The notes below the pieces were generated by a model. That model did no database searches, was not told the origin of the DNA, and was given only the letters and a program-made list of their open reading frames with translations. A DNA stretch of 32,398 nt from Lachnospiraceae bacterium (GTDB lineage Bacteria; Bacillota; Clostridia; Lachnospirales; Lachnospiraceae). The DNA is taken from NCBI GenBank assembly GCA_024690825.1, contig JAILOK010000108.1:1-32398 (forward strand), written 5' to 3'. Below, piece after piece: positions 7,491-16,148 of the stretch. A program made the position numbers and the translations under genes. Positions within the stretch are counted from its first letter, which is position 1; each line of letters starts with the position of its first letter.

Positions 7491-8584
7491 GAAAGCTTAC
7501 CTGCCCTTGCCAGACTCTTTTCGGTCAGCTCCTTTTCAAGGGCATCCATATCGTAATCCCTTTCGGAGAAATTCTTAAAGCGGTTATTTACGACAGGAGC
7601 GCCCGCGGGTTTTTTCCTGGGATATTCGCTCTTCATATTCTGGCTGTGCTCCCTGTCGAGGGCTTCGATATCCGAAAGATCCTTCACGCCTTCATTGAAC
7701 CATTTGGAAAGGATCCTGTCGGCATAGGTGAAGTTGGGCTTGGCCAGATTTTTGATCGTGCGTCTTGCGGCTTCCTTTATTATGGAAATGTCAAATCCGT
7801 ATTCATTTTCCCATTTTGCCAGGTAATCATACTCCGTGGGGGTGAAGCTTCTGTCCGTGATGCCGAATTCCTTCATCAGGGCATACACATTCTTGCTGTG
7901 AAGCTTAACATATTCACGGGCTTCACTGACATTTTTGATACCCTTTTCGTTCCAGGCAAGGGCAACATCCATGAAATATTTCATGGTCTTTCCGCCGCTG
8001 TCGATGCAGTGCTCCACGAGGAATTCTATGAGATCGGTGTCAAAATGCAGCTCATCATACATGAAAAGAATGCTTTCCATGTCGCTGCGGCTCAATGTCT
8101 GCCGCAGATAGGATTCCACCGCGAATACGAGCTCGCGCACTTCGCTCTTTTTGGCAAACGAGCTTATCTTTGCGGAATTGTATCCGTGAGGAACCGGACC
8201 TTTTTTCTCTTTTCCCATATATACGGTTGAAAGAGAGGCAGAATCCCGGCTTACGGGCACGGAACCGGCATTATCCTCAAGAGGGATATCCGCAGGGTCG
8301 TTCAAGGTAATACCGCAGATGGAATGATCCGCGTCAAAATCAAGAGTGATGATGCCGGCCCTTGACCAGTAGAGGAGAGCACGGCAGACATCCTTTTCAG
8401 TATAATTAAAACGGTCGGCTATGGATGAAACATCAACAGGTATGTCGGAACTGATACATCTGGTCAGATAAAGATAGATCTTTAACTGAGCCTCATTGGC
8501 ACCCGAGAGAAAATTGTCTATGAAGCAGTTTGATATTATAGTGTTGCCGGAAAACCGGCTTCCGCGTAACCTGATCGTATCCAT
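7487..8584 (-). CDS. DnaD-domain replication initiation protein with two DnaD-type domains
   Basis: Taking the ATG at 8584 gives 365 residues beginning MDTIRLRG. This start has an AGGAG site close upstream, while the longer reading from 8638 begins upstream of the predicted transcription start. The N-terminal 100 residues resemble a winged-helix DnaD region. The C-terminal half has two units with the DnaD signature Y-x3-(I/V)-x3-W: YFMDVALAW and later YADRILSKW. DnaD proteins remodel DNA and recruit the helicase loader during initiation and restart. The gene is first in an operon with the loader and prs, under a promoter at about 8627-8635. Confidence 0.85.
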   Translation of the reverse strand: MDTIRLRGSRFSGNTIISNCFIDNFLSGANEAQLKIYLYLTRCISSDIPVDVSSIADRFNYTEKDVCRALLYWSRAGIITLDFDADHSICGITLNDPADIPLEDNAGSVPVSRDSASLSTVYMGKEKKGPVPHGYNSAKISSFAKKSEVRELVFAVESYLRQTLSRSDMESILFMYDELHFDTDLIEFLVEHCIDSGGKTMKYFMDVALAWNEKGIKNVSEAREYVKLHSKNVYALMKEFGITDRSFTPTEYDYLAKWENEYGFDISIIKEAARRTIKNLAKPNFTYADRILSKWFNEGVKDLSDIEALDREHSQNMKSEYPRKKPAGAPVVNNRFKNFSERDYDMDALEKELTEKSLARAGKLS

Positions 8585-8626
8585 AAAATCTCCTGTTTTC
8601 ATATGTTTTTTCTTAAAGCGTTTTGG

Positions 8627-8635
8627 AGTATAGCA
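8627..8635 (-). promoter_or_regulatory. Extended -10 promoter for the dnaD-like operon
   Basis: On the minus strand TGC is followed by TATACT (8627-8632), an extended -10 with no good -35 at 17-18 bases. Transcription would start near 8620, leaving a leader of about 35 bases with an AGGAG ribosome site before the ATG at 8584. Confidence 0.5.
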
Positions 8636-8691
8636 CAACAGATCTTAAAATGAAACAGGCCTCACGGCCCACCTGTCCGCAAGTGGCTTGA

Positions 8692-8700
8692 TGTGGATAA
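8692..8700 (-). promoter_or_regulatory. Perfect DnaA box (TTATCCACA)
   Basis: The minus strand reads TTATCCACA, the exact consensus DnaA-binding nonamer. It lies about 60 bases upstream of the -10 of an operon that encodes replication initiation proteins, so DnaA regulation of that operon is plausible. A single 9-mer can arise by chance. Confidence 0.5.
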
Positions 8701-8795
8701 AGTGGAAAATGTGACAAAATTTTGAGCAGCGGATTTGTACTAAAAAAATAACAGACAGTCTTTTATGGGGGAGGTTGGAAAAATTTTGTTGAAAT

Positions 8796-8804
8796 TGTGG
8801 ATAG
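8796..8804 (-). promoter_or_regulatory. Near-consensus DnaA box (CTATCCACA)
   Basis: The minus strand reads CTATCCACA, one mismatch from the DnaA consensus and in the same orientation as the perfect box 96 bases away. It lies directly after the murC stop codon. Confidence 0.35.
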
Positions 8805-10187
8805 TTAATCTTTTAAAAGATCCTCCCCGATCTTTACTACATTTCCCGCACCCATAGTTATCAACAGATCCCCGTTGATACAATTTTCTGAAATATATTT
8901 TTCTATCCCGGAAAAGTCCGGGAAGTATCTGCAGGAAACGCCCTTATTATCAAGCTTTTCCTTTAATGAAAGCGAACTGATGCCGAGATCATCGGTCTCT
9001 CTGGCGGCATAGATGTCGGCAAGGATAACCTCATCGGCAAGACTTAAGGCATCAGCAAAATCGTCAAGAAGGAGTTTTGTCCTCGAATAGGTATGCGGCT
9101 GGAAAATACAGCGTATCCTGTTATGGGGATATTTTTTCGCAGCTAAAAGAGTTGCCCTGATCTCGGTGGGATGGTGGGCATAATCATCGATCACTGTGGC
9201 TCCCTTAAACTTTCCCTTGAATTCAAACCGTCTCCCGGTACCCGAAAAAGTCCTGAGGGCTTCTCTTGTTTTGTCACAGGAAATGCCGAGGATACGCGCT
9301 GCAGCAATGGCTGCGCAGGCATTGAATACATTGTGTTCGCCGGGAACCGAAAGAGCAAAACGCTCATCTGTTCCGTCGATATTTACAGTAAATGAGGCAC
9401 ATCCCGTTTCATCGTAGCTTATGTCACGAGCGGAGATATCGGAGCCGTCGTTTATTCCAAAGGTCACGATCCTGCATTTTAAGTCTCCTGTTATCTCGTC
9501 GGGATCCTTTATATTTCCGGCCATTATGAGAGTGCCGTCGTCCGGCAGCAGCTTTGCAAAGGCCGCAAATGATTTTCTGATGTCATTGAGATCCTTGAAA
9601 AAGTCGAGGTGATCTGAGTCGATATTGAGGATGACCGCGATCTTCGGGAAAAAGCTTAAGAAGGAATTGGTATATTCGCAGGCTTCCATAATAAAGTATT
9701 TATCAGAGCCTATCCTGAAGTTTCCGCCTATGGAGGGCAGAATGCCTCCTATGGAAGATGTGGGATCACAGTCCGAATCAAGAAGGATCTGGGTGATCAT
9801 CGAGGTTGTGGTGGTCTTGCCGTGCGTTCCTGCCACAGAAACGGGAAGATCATAAAGCTTCATGACCTGCCCCAAAAGCTCGGCTCTCGTAATAACGGGG
9901 ATACCGCGTTTTTCGGCAGTCAGGATCTCGGGGTTGTCTTTTGCTATGGCAGCGCTTGCCACTACAACATCCGTTCCCTCGGGCACAAAGCCCGTACTCT
10001 GATCGTAGTTTATAAGGGCGCCTTCCTTTATAAGCTCCTTTGTCAGATCCGACTCGGCCCGGTCAGATCCCGAAACCTTTGCGCCCTTAAAAAGCAGAAG
10101 CTTTGCAAGCCCGCTCATGCTGATACCGCCGATGCCGATGAAATGGATACGGAGACTGCCGATTTTGTCGAAATCCACATTATACAT
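8805..10187 (-). CDS. murC: UDP-N-acetylmuramate--L-alanine ligase
   Basis: A 460-residue protein, the normal length for MurC, which adds L-Ala to UDP-MurNAc in cytoplasmic peptidoglycan precursor synthesis. The N-terminal Rossmann domain shows HFIGIGGISMSGLA (15-28), which binds UDP-MurNAc. The ATP-binding loop is GTHGKTTTTSM (120-130). Further Mur ligase signatures are GGNFRIG, the NIDSDHLDFF region, the GEHNVFNACAAIA motif, the DDYAHHPTEI motif and FQPHTYSRT. The ribosome site AGAGGTGA precedes the ATG. It is transcribed divergently from the polysaccharide operon, and the two predicted promoters share a -35 hexamer. Downstream, 220 bases separate it from the dnaD-like gene. Confidence 0.97.
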   Translation of the reverse strand: MYNVDFDKIGSLRIHFIGIGGISMSGLAKLLLFKGAKVSGSDRAESDLTKELIKEGALINYDQSTGFVPEGTDVVVASAAIAKDNPEILTAEKRGIPVITRAELLGQVMKLYDLPVSVAGTHGKTTTTSMITQILLDSDCDPTSSIGGILPSIGGNFRIGSDKYFIMEACEYTNSFLSFFPKIAVILNIDSDHLDFFKDLNDIRKSFAAFAKLLPDDGTLIMAGNIKDPDEITGDLKCRIVTFGINDGSDISARDISYDETGCASFTVNIDGTDERFALSVPGEHNVFNACAAIAAARILGISCDKTREALRTFSGTGRRFEFKGKFKGATVIDDYAHHPTEIRATLLAAKKYPHNRIRCIFQPHTYSRTKLLLDDFADALSLADEVILADIYAARETDDLGISSLSLKEKLDNKGVSCRYFPDFSGIEKYISENCINGDLLITMGAGNVVKIGEDLLKD

Positions 10188-10229
10188 AGTTTGTCACCTC
10201 TGATCGAATCAACGAATCTGTTTATACTT

Positions 10230-10258
10230 ATTTTATGCCCAAAGCACTTTTCTTGCAA
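10230..10258 (-). promoter_or_regulatory. Predicted murC promoter
   Basis: On the minus strand TTGCAA (10253-10258), a 17-base spacer and TAAAAT (10230-10235) form a good sigma-A promoter. The -35 hexamer is palindromic and also fits the rightward promoter. Confidence 0.55.
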
Positions 10259-10281
10259 GCGACTGAGTAATTTGATATACT
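10253..10281 (+). promoter_or_regulatory. Predicted promoter of the polysaccharide operon
   Basis: TTGCAA (10253-10258), a 17-base spacer and TATACT (10276-10281) precede the first gene at 10315. It is the only convincing promoter seen for the 16-kb gene series. Confidence 0.6.
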
Positions 10282-10314
10282 ACATTCTGTATGTAAAGGG
10301 GAAAAAATACGGAT

Positions 10315-11193
10315 ATGAACACAAAAAAGATCATCGTCACCGGCTGCAACGGCCAGCTTGGAAAAGCGGTAAACAGACTCTTTGCGGCCGACGGAACATA
10401 TGAACTTGTAAATACGGACATAAACGCTGATATTAAGCTTGATATCACGGATATAGACAAGGTCTCTTCCTTTGTAAAGGAGATTTCGCCGTACGCGGTG
10501 ATAAACTGCGCCGCCTACACGGCCGTGGACAAGCAGGAAAGCGATGTTGACCTTTCGTACAGGATAAACGCCATCGGTCCGAGAAACCTTGCCATAGCCG
10601 CAAAAAATGCCGGCGCGAAGCTTGTACATATATCAACCGATTATGTATTTCCGGGCGACGGAAAAAAACCCTATACCGAGTTTGATGCGACAGGCCCAAA
10701 GAGCGTATACGGCAGGACAAAGCTTGCGGGCGAGGAATTCGTAAAGCAGATGACCGATGAGTTCTTCATAATAAGAACGGCCTGGCTCTACGGGGACGGC
10801 CATAATTTCATAAAGACCATGTTAAGACTGTCTGAAGACCATGATGAAGTCAGTGTGGTCGAGGACCAGCTGGGCACGCCGACAAGCGCGGCAGAGCTTG
10901 CAAAATGCATAAAGGTACTGCTTCCGACGGAAAACTACGGTCTTTTCCACGGAACCTGCGAAGGAGATACGAACTGGGCGGCGTTTGCGGAAAAGATATT
11001 TGAACTCGGAGGAAAAAAGACAGTGGTCAGACATGTGACTTCGGCAGAGTATGAAAAAATGAATCCCTCGTCGGCAAAGCGGCCGGCATATTCGATCCTT
11101 GATAATTATATGCTCCGTCTTACGACAGACTTTTCCTTTGCACCCTGGCAGGAAGCAGTGGAAATGTATTTCAGGGAGGATCTGAAAATATGA
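10315..11193 (+). CDS. rfbD: dTDP-4-dehydrorhamnose reductase
   Basis: A 292-residue short-chain dehydrogenase-type enzyme that reduces dTDP-4-dehydro-L-rhamnose to dTDP-L-rhamnose with NAD(P)H. Visible signs are the nucleotide-binding VTGCNGQLGKA (8-18), INCAAYTAVDKQE, the STDYVFPGDG segment and the catalytic Y-x3-K in VYGRTKLAGEE. RmlA, RmlB and RmlC are not in the window, so the dTDP-sugar precursors must come from genes elsewhere. First gene of the operon. The next gene begins inside it (ATGA, four-base overlap). Confidence 0.93.
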   Translation: MNTKKIIVTGCNGQLGKAVNRLFAADGTYELVNTDINADIKLDITDIDKVSSFVKEISPYAVINCAAYTAVDKQESDVDLSYRINAIGPRNLAIAAKNAGAKLVHISTDYVFPGDGKKPYTEFDATGPKSVYGRTKLAGEEFVKQMTDEFFIIRTAWLYGDGHNFIKTMLRLSEDHDEVSVVEDQLGTPTSAAELAKCIKVLLPTENYGLFHGTCEGDTNWAAFAEKIFELGGKKTVVRHVTSAEYEKMNPSSAKRPAYSILDNYMLRLTTDFSFAPWQEAVEMYFREDLKI

Positions 11194-12287
11194 TCAATCC
11201 GGGACGCCTTGACAGGGGATATGAAAAATACGCATCCGAATATGAGGAAAAAGCCCTGGAGGTCTTAAGGTCCGGATGGTATGTGCTCGGAAAAGAAGTG
11301 GAGGCCTTTGAAAAGGAATTTGCTTCTTATATCGGGAGCCGCTATTCAGCCGGAGTGGCAAACGGACTTGATGCCTTAAGCCTTGCCTTCCGCGCGCTCG
11401 GCATAGGAGAGGGCGACGAGGTCATAGTACAGGCCAATACATATATCGCAAGCGTGATGGGCATCACGATGAACGGGGCAACGCCGGTCTTTGTCGAACC
11501 GGATGAGTATTTCGGGATAGACCCGAAAGAAGTTGAGGCAGCGGTCACGGAAAGGACAAAGGCAGTACTTGCGGTACATCTGTACGGTCTTTCCTGCGAC
11601 ATGGAAAAGATAACCGGGATCTGCAAAAAACACGGACTGAAGCTTGTCGAGGACTGCGCACAGTCTCACGGATCAAAGTTTAACGGACAGATGACGGGAA
11701 CCTTTGCGGATATAGGCTGCTTTTCCTTTTATCCTTCAAAAAATCTCGGATGCTTCGGGGATGGCGGGGCCGTAGTCACGGACAATGAGGAATACCTTAA
11801 AAAGATAAAGATGCTCCGGAATTACGGGAGCGCCAAAAGATATTACAATGACGAGGTAGGAGTCAATTCAAGACTTGACGAGCTGCAGGCAGGACTTTTA
11901 AGGGTGAAGCTTGGACACCTCGATGAACTTAATGAAGAAAGAGACAGGATCGCGAAAGCCTATCTTGAAGGGATCAAAAATCCTGCCGTCACACTGCCCC
12001 GCATCAGGGAAGGGTGCAATCATACCTGGCATCAGTTTGTCATCAGATGCGGCACAAGAGACGAACTGATGGAGTATCTGAAGAAAAAAGAGATCGGCAC
12101 GATCATTCACTATCCCGTGCCGCCTCATCTGCAGAAGGCCTACGGCTGTCTTAATAAGAAAAAGGGAGATTTCCCGATATCGGAGGCCATGGCAGACGAG
12201 GTACTTTCGCTTCCGATGTACAACGGAATGACAGGGGAAGAGATAAAAACGGTTATTGATGCGATTAACAGTTTTAAGGGAGCATAA
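11190..12287 (+). CDS. DegT/DnrJ/EryC1/StrS-family sugar aminotransferase (FdtB/QdtB-like)
   Basis: A 365-residue PLP-dependent aminotransferase. The Schiff-base lysine is K184 in FSFYPSKNLG, the residue contacting the pyridine nitrogen is D155 in VEDCAQSHG, and GDGGAVVTD follows. These features identify the sugar aminotransferase family. Together with the adjacent 3,4-ketoisomerase it most likely makes a dTDP-3-amino-3,6-dideoxyhexose (Fuc3N or Qui3N type). GGGAGGAT precedes the ATG, which overlaps rfbD by four bases. Its stop overlaps the next start by one base. Confidence 0.88.
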   Translation: MINPGRLDRGYEKYASEYEEKALEVLRSGWYVLGKEVEAFEKEFASYIGSRYSAGVANGLDALSLAFRALGIGEGDEVIVQANTYIASVMGITMNGATPVFVEPDEYFGIDPKEVEAAVTERTKAVLAVHLYGLSCDMEKITGICKKHGLKLVEDCAQSHGSKFNGQMTGTFADIGCFSFYPSKNLGCFGDGGAVVTDNEEYLKKIKMLRNYGSAKRYYNDEVGVNSRLDELQAGLLRVKLGHLDELNEERDRIAKAYLEGIKNPAVTLPRIREGCNHTWHQFVIRCGTRDELMEYLKKKEIGTIIHYPVPPHLQKAYGCLNKKKGDFPISEAMADEVLSLPMYNGMTGEEIKTVIDAINSFKGA

Positions 12288-12700
12288 TGATGGGGATCGA
12301 AGACAGATATAAAGTCCTTGAGTTTGCGGAATTCGGTGATGAGAGGGGAAATCTCGTTGTTGCCGAGGGAGGAAAGGACATACCCTTTGAGATAAAGAGG
12401 GTGTTTTATATGTACGGATCCGAGCCGGACATAATAAGAGGACGGCACGCCAACAGGAACAGCCATTTCGTTCTGATAAATGTCGCGGGAACAAGCAAGG
12501 TGAGGCTTGATGACGGCTTTACGACAAAGATCATAGAGCTTGACAAACCGAGGATGGGTCTTTACATAGCGCCCATGGTCTGGAAGGACATGTACGATTT
12601 TTCACCCGATTCCGTGCTCCTGTGCCTGTCGAGCGCACATTATGACGGCAGCGAGTATATCAGAAATTACGATGAATTTACAAAAGAGGTCAGAAAATGA
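12287..12700 (+). CDS. dTDP-sugar 3,4-ketoisomerase, cupin (FdtA/QdtA-like)
   Basis: A 137-residue single-domain cupin of the WxcM-like/FdtA family. The pattern RGRHANRNSHFVLINVAGTS (about 47-66) corresponds to the family's R-G-x-H-A signature, whose histidine acts in moving the keto group from C4 to C3 of dTDP-4-keto-6-deoxyglucose. The product is the substrate for the aminotransferase just upstream. Whether the final sugar is in the galacto (Fuc3N) or gluco (Qui3N) series is not visible. Start is at the first of two consecutive ATG codons, overlapping the previous stop. No FdtC-type acetyltransferase was found nearby. Confidence 0.85.
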   Translation: MMGIEDRYKVLEFAEFGDERGNLVVAEGGKDIPFEIKRVFYMYGSEPDIIRGRHANRNSHFVLINVAGTSKVRLDDGFTTKIIELDKPRMGLYIAPMVWKDMYDFSPDSVLLCLSSAHYDGSEYIRNYDEFTKEVRK

Positions 12701-13653
12701 GCCTTCTTTCCGTAGTGGTTCCGGTGTATTACAATTCCGATACCCTGGAAGCGCTTTACGAGGATCTGAATAAAAAGGTATTTAATGTGATAACCGCCTA
12801 TGAGCTTATCTTTGTCGATGACGGATCGGGAGATAACTCCTGGGAGGTAATGACAAAGATAAGAGAAAAGGACCCGGAGCATGTAAGATGCGTCAAACTT
12901 TCGAGGAACTTCGGAGAGCATGCGGCGTTACTTGCGGGACTTTCGGTATGCAAAGGTGACTGTGCGGTCACAAAACAGGCAGACCTGCAGGAGGATTCGG
13001 CCATAATCCCCGAAATGTATGAAAGCTGGAAAAAGGGGAATGACGTGGTGCTTGCCGTAAGAAACGGAAGAGAGGATCCCCTGTTAAAAAAGGCGGCGGC
13101 ATCACTTTACTACAGGATCATAAACAGATTTGTGGAAAAGAACATGCCCGTGGGCGGCTGCGACTGTTATCTCATAGACCGCAAGGTGATCGAGGTGTTA
13201 AAGCTTCTCGGAGAGAAAAATTCCTCTCTTACGCTCCAGGTGCTCTGGTCGGGATTTCAGACCGACAGGATCTATTTTCACAGGGATGAGAGAAAGGAGG
13301 GAGTGTCAAGATGGACCTTTTCAAAAAAGGTCAAGCTGGCTTTAGACTCCATGATGAGCTTTTCCTATGTTCCGATACGGTTCATGACTGTTCTGGGATT
13401 TATATTTGCGGCTCTTTCCCTGATCTGGATCATTGAGATAGTCATAGAAAAGATCGCGGTGGGGACACCGATCGCCGGCTGGGCATCACTCATGTGCCTG
13501 AATCTTTTTACCTCGGGCGCCGTGATGCTGATGGTGGGAGTTATAGGAGAATATGTGTGGAGGACCCTGGATGCTTCAAGAAGCAGGCCTCCCTTCATAA
13601 TAGACAGGATGGAACCCGAAAAAGAAAAAGAAGAAAAGGAGAAAGATCGATGA
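12697..13653 (+). CDS. Polyprenyl-phosphate glycosyltransferase (GtrB/DPM1-like GT2)
   Basis: A 318-residue GT2 enzyme. The GT-A domain shows SVVVPVYYN (5-13), the acidic [10 protein letters not shown] (about 40-49) and QADLQED in place of the DxD motif. At the C-terminus two membrane segments (about 228-251 and 267-290) follow the FSYVPIRF motif typical of GtrB, ArnC and dolichol-phosphate-mannose synthase-like proteins. The expected role is loading a sugar onto undecaprenyl phosphate at the inner membrane face, to supply a GT-C enzyme or side-branch transferase. The lysine/glutamate-rich tail overlaps the gmd ribosome site. Four-base overlaps join it to both neighbours. Confidence 0.88.
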   Translation: MSLLSVVVPVYYNSDTLEALYEDLNKKVFNVITAYELIFVDDGSGDNSWEVMTKIREKDPEHVRCVKLSRNFGEHAALLAGLSVCKGDCAVTKQADLQEDSAIIPEMYESWKKGNDVVLAVRNGREDPLLKKAAASLYYRIINRFVEKNMPVGGCDCYLIDRKVIEVLKLLGEKNSSLTLQVLWSGFQTDRIYFHRDERKEGVSRWTFSKKVKLALDSMMSFSYVPIRFMTVLGFIFAALSLIWIIEIVIEKIAVGTPIAGWASLMCLNLFTSGAVMLMVGVIGEYVWRTLDASRSRPPFIIDRMEPEKEKEEKEKDR

Positions 13654-14726
13654 GAAATGTTGCGCTGATAACGGGAATCACGGGCCAGGACGGCTCATAT
13701 CTGGCGGAATTCCTGCTTGAAAAGGGCTATGAGGTACATGGTATCATCAGACGCCAGTCAAGCATCAATACAGTCAGGATAGACCACCTTTACTATAACA
13801 AGGAGATAAAGGACCGTACTTTCTTCCTGCATCACGGGGATATGACGGATTCGAGCAACTTAAACCGTCTCATAGAGCAGATACAGCCGACTGAGATATA
13901 TAATCTCGCGGCACAGTCCCATGTAGGCGTCTCCTTTGAGGTTCCGGAGTATACGGCGGAAACCACCGGCATAGGAACGATGAGGATACTGGATGCGATC
14001 AAAAAATCCGGAGTAAAATGCAGGTTCTATCAGGCCTCCACGTCAGAACTCTTTGGCGGACTGCCCGATACGGCGCCCCAGTCGGAAAAGACACCATTCT
14101 ATCCGAAGAGCCCCTACGGCGCGGCTAAACTTTATTCCTACTGGATCACGGTTAATTACAGGGAAGCCTACGGACTTTATGCCTGCAACGGTATCCTTTT
14201 TAATCATGAATCACCCAGACGCGGCGAGACCTTTGTCACAAGAAAGATCACGCGTGCCGTGGCGCATATCGCAGCCGGACAGTATGAAAGCTTTTCTCTG
14301 GGAAATCTTAACGCAAAGAGAGACTGGGGATTTTCCGGTGATTACGTTGAAGGCATGTGGCTGATGCTCCAGCAGGAAAAGCCCGGCGACTATGTCCTTG
14401 CAAGCAATGAGACTCATTCGGTCAGGGAATTTGTGGAGCTGGCCTTCAAGAATATCGGAGTCGAGATCAAGTGGAGAGGAACAGGAGTCAACGAAAAAGG
14501 ATATGACGCAAAGACCGGCATAGTAAGGGTCGAGGTCAATCCGAAGTATTTCAGGCCTGCAGAGGTGGAGCTCCTCTGGGGAGATCCTTCAAAGGCTGAA
14601 AAGGAACTCGGCTGGAAGAGAAAGGTTGATTTCCCGGGACTCGTAAAGATGATGGTGGAATCCGACATGCAGGATATCGCCGGGATGACACCTGAGGAGT
14701 ACATCAAAAAGAACAAGGAAAAATAA
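13650..14726 (+). CDS. gmd: GDP-mannose 4,6-dehydratase
   Basis: Using the ATG at 13650 gives 358 residues starting [15 protein letters not shown], the normal Gmd start. A longer in-frame reading from 13494 would lie inside the upstream gene and lacks support, while AAGGAG precedes 13650. Signatures are the NAD(P) loop [30 protein letters not shown], the catalytic [12 protein letters not shown] (Tyr and Lys), and [16 protein letters not shown] followed by [19 protein letters not shown]. It converts GDP-D-mannose to GDP-4-keto-6-deoxymannose, the substrate of Fcl next door. GDP-mannose supply genes (manB/manC) are not in the window. Confidence 0.96.
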   Translation: MRNVALITGITGQDGSYLAEFLLEKGYEVHGIIRRQSSINTVRIDHLYYNKEIKDRTFFLHHGDMTDSSNLNRLIEQIQPTEIYNLAAQSHVGVSFEVPEYTAETTGIGTMRILDAIKKSGVKCRFYQASTSELFGGLPDTAPQSEKTPFYPKSPYGAAKLYSYWITVNYREAYGLYACNGILFNHESPRRGETFVTRKITRAVAHIAAGQYESFSLGNLNAKRDWGFSGDYVEGMWLMLQQEKPGDYVLASNETHSVREFVELAFKNIGVEIKWRGTGVNEKGYDAKTGIVRVEVNPKYFRPAEVELLWGDPSKAEKELGWKRKVDFPGLVKMMVESDMQDIAGMTPEEYIKKNKEK

Positions 14727-14727
14727 T

Positions 14728-15672
14728 ATGGATAAGAATGCAAAGATTTATGTGGCAGGCCACAGGGGACTTGTGGGAAGCGCCATAGTAAGAAGTTTAG
14801 AGGCAAAAGGATATACAGATATAATCTTCAGGACTCACAGTGAGCTTGATCTTACCGACCAGGCAGCGGTATTTGATTTTTTTGAAACGGAAAAGCCGGA
14901 GTATGTAGTTCTGGCAGCGGCTCATGTCGGAGGGATAAATGCAAACCAGACCTATCCTGCCGATTTTATCTATATCAACTCCGCCATACAGTGCAATGTG
15001 ATAAAGGCGGCGCATGATCACAAGGTAAAGAAGCTGTTGTTTTTGGGAAGCTCATGCATTTATCCGAAATTCGCGCCCCAGCCCATTTCGGAAAGCGACC
15101 TGCTGACAGGCCCTTTAGAGAGCACGAACGAGGCCTATGCCATAGCAAAGATCAGCGGCCTGATGATGTGCAGGTTCTTTAAGAAGCAGTACGGCGATGA
15201 TTTTATCAGCTGCATGCCCACAAATCTCTACGGACCCAATGATAATTTCAACCTGGAGACAAGCCATGTCCTGCCGGCGCTTATCAGGAAGTTTGATGAC
15301 GCGAAGGAAGCGGGCGCGCCGTTTGTTGAGCTTTGGGGCACGGGGTCACCGTTAAGGGAATTTCTCTATGTTGACGACATGGCGGATGCCTGCGTTTACC
15401 TCCTTGAAAACTACAGCGGAGAGGAGCATGTGAACATAGGAACTGGAAAAGAGATCACAATAAAGGATCTGGCGCAGATAGTAAAGGAGACAGTCGGATT
15501 TGAAGGCGAGATACACTGGAACACCGATATGCCCGACGGCACTCCCAGGAAGCTTTTAAATGTCGACAAGCTTCACAATATCGGCTGGAAGGAAAAGGTC
15601 TCCTTAAGAGAAGGCATAAGGCTTGAATACGAATGGTACAAGGCTCAGGACCGGGAGCAGCTTAAGGTATGA
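14728..15672 (+). CDS. fcl: GDP-L-fucose synthase
   Basis: A 314-residue epimerase/reductase completing GDP-L-fucose synthesis from the Gmd product. The start [13 protein letters not shown] (8-20) is the family's NADP loop. GSSCIYPK (107-114) and Y137-x3-K141 in AYAIAKISG form the catalytic set, and NLYGPNDNF and [14 protein letters not shown] are further Fcl signatures. The gene follows gmd after one base and overlaps the next gene by four bases (ATGA). The pair shows that L-fucose, or another GDP-deoxyhexose from the same intermediate, is available for this polysaccharide. Confidence 0.95.
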   Translation: MDKNAKIYVAGHRGLVGSAIVRSLEAKGYTDIIFRTHSELDLTDQAAVFDFFETEKPEYVVLAAAHVGGINANQTYPADFIYINSAIQCNVIKAAHDHKVKKLLFLGSSCIYPKFAPQPISESDLLTGPLESTNEAYAIAKISGLMMCRFFKKQYGDDFISCMPTNLYGPNDNFNLETSHVLPALIRKFDDAKEAGAPFVELWGTGSPLREFLYVDDMADACVYLLENYSGEEHVNIGTGKEITIKDLAQIVKETVGFEGEIHWNTDMPDGTPRKLLNVDKLHNIGWKEKVSLREGIRLEYEWYKAQDREQLKV

Positions 15673-16148
15673 CACCGGTTCTTGCGGCTCTGCTCTGTCT
15701 TTATCTTTATGATAAAAAAGCAGTCAGGATAGCACAGCTCTGTCTTTTGCCGGCATTTATCATTCTGCCGGCTTTTTTCAGACTGAAGACGACAGAGGGG
15801 ATCTTCTTTTACGCTGGACTTATCATGATCGGGGCAGCGCCCCTTATAGAGATCCTGTACAAACGGTGTCTTGAAGTCCTTGCGGGGATGAAAGAAAAGC
15901 GGCAGAGGGAGGATTCGGATAAGGTTACACAGATCCCGGAGGATATCGTGGATAATAAGAAAAAATGGGGGCTTATCAAGGCCGGATTTGCAGCTTCGTT
16001 CGTACTTGTTCTGATACTTGTTGCAGCGGTGCTTACATTAAATTCAAAGGTTAACAATATGTACCGTTTCACCACTACGCAGCAGGAGCGGATAGATGAT
16101 CAGCAGCGCGAGATCGAAGCACTGAAAGAGAAGGTTGAAAAGAAATGA
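15669..16148 (+). CDS. Small membrane protein with C-terminal coiled coil, unknown function
   Basis: A 159-residue protein with about four hydrophobic segments (approximately 2-14, 18-38, 43-65 and 97-122), a charged linker at about 70-95, and a C-terminal coiled-coil-like stretch (about 128-159) with heptad spacing in [18 protein letters not shown]. It loosely resembles DUF2304-type small membrane proteins found beside glycosyltransferases, but I cannot assign it firmly. It starts within the fcl stop (ATGA) and ends within the start of the next membrane gene (ATGA), so its expression is tightly tied to both. A role as a partner of a membrane glycosyltransferase is inference. Confidence 0.7.
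   Translation: MTPVLAALLCLYLYDKKAVRIAQLCLLPAFIILPAFFRLKTTEGIFFYAGLIMIGAAPLIEILYKRCLEVLAGMKEKRQREDSDKVTQIPEDIVDNKKKWGLIKAGFAASFVLVLILVAAVLTLNSKVNNMYRFTTTQQERIDDQQREIEALKEKVEKK

Noticed and set aside
7646-8230. Plus-strand reading of 194 codons
   Set aside because: It is fully antisense to the DnaD-like gene, which has domain support.
8585-8638. Extra 18 codons at the start of the DnaD-like protein
   Set aside because: They lie at or upstream of the predicted transcription start. ATG 8584 has a well-spaced AGGAG.
8655-8676. ACAGG/CCTGT hairpin after murC
   Set aside because: The stem is short and bulged and is followed only by a broken T run, so it is not convincing as a terminator.
11898-12494. 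Minus-strand reading of 198 codons
   Set aside because: It is antisense to the aminotransferase and ketoisomerase genes and has no recognisable motif.
13494-13649. Longer start for gmd
   Set aside because: It would add 52 residues inside the upstream gene, unlike any Gmd. The NAD-binding motif begins right after ATG 13650, which has a good ribosome site.
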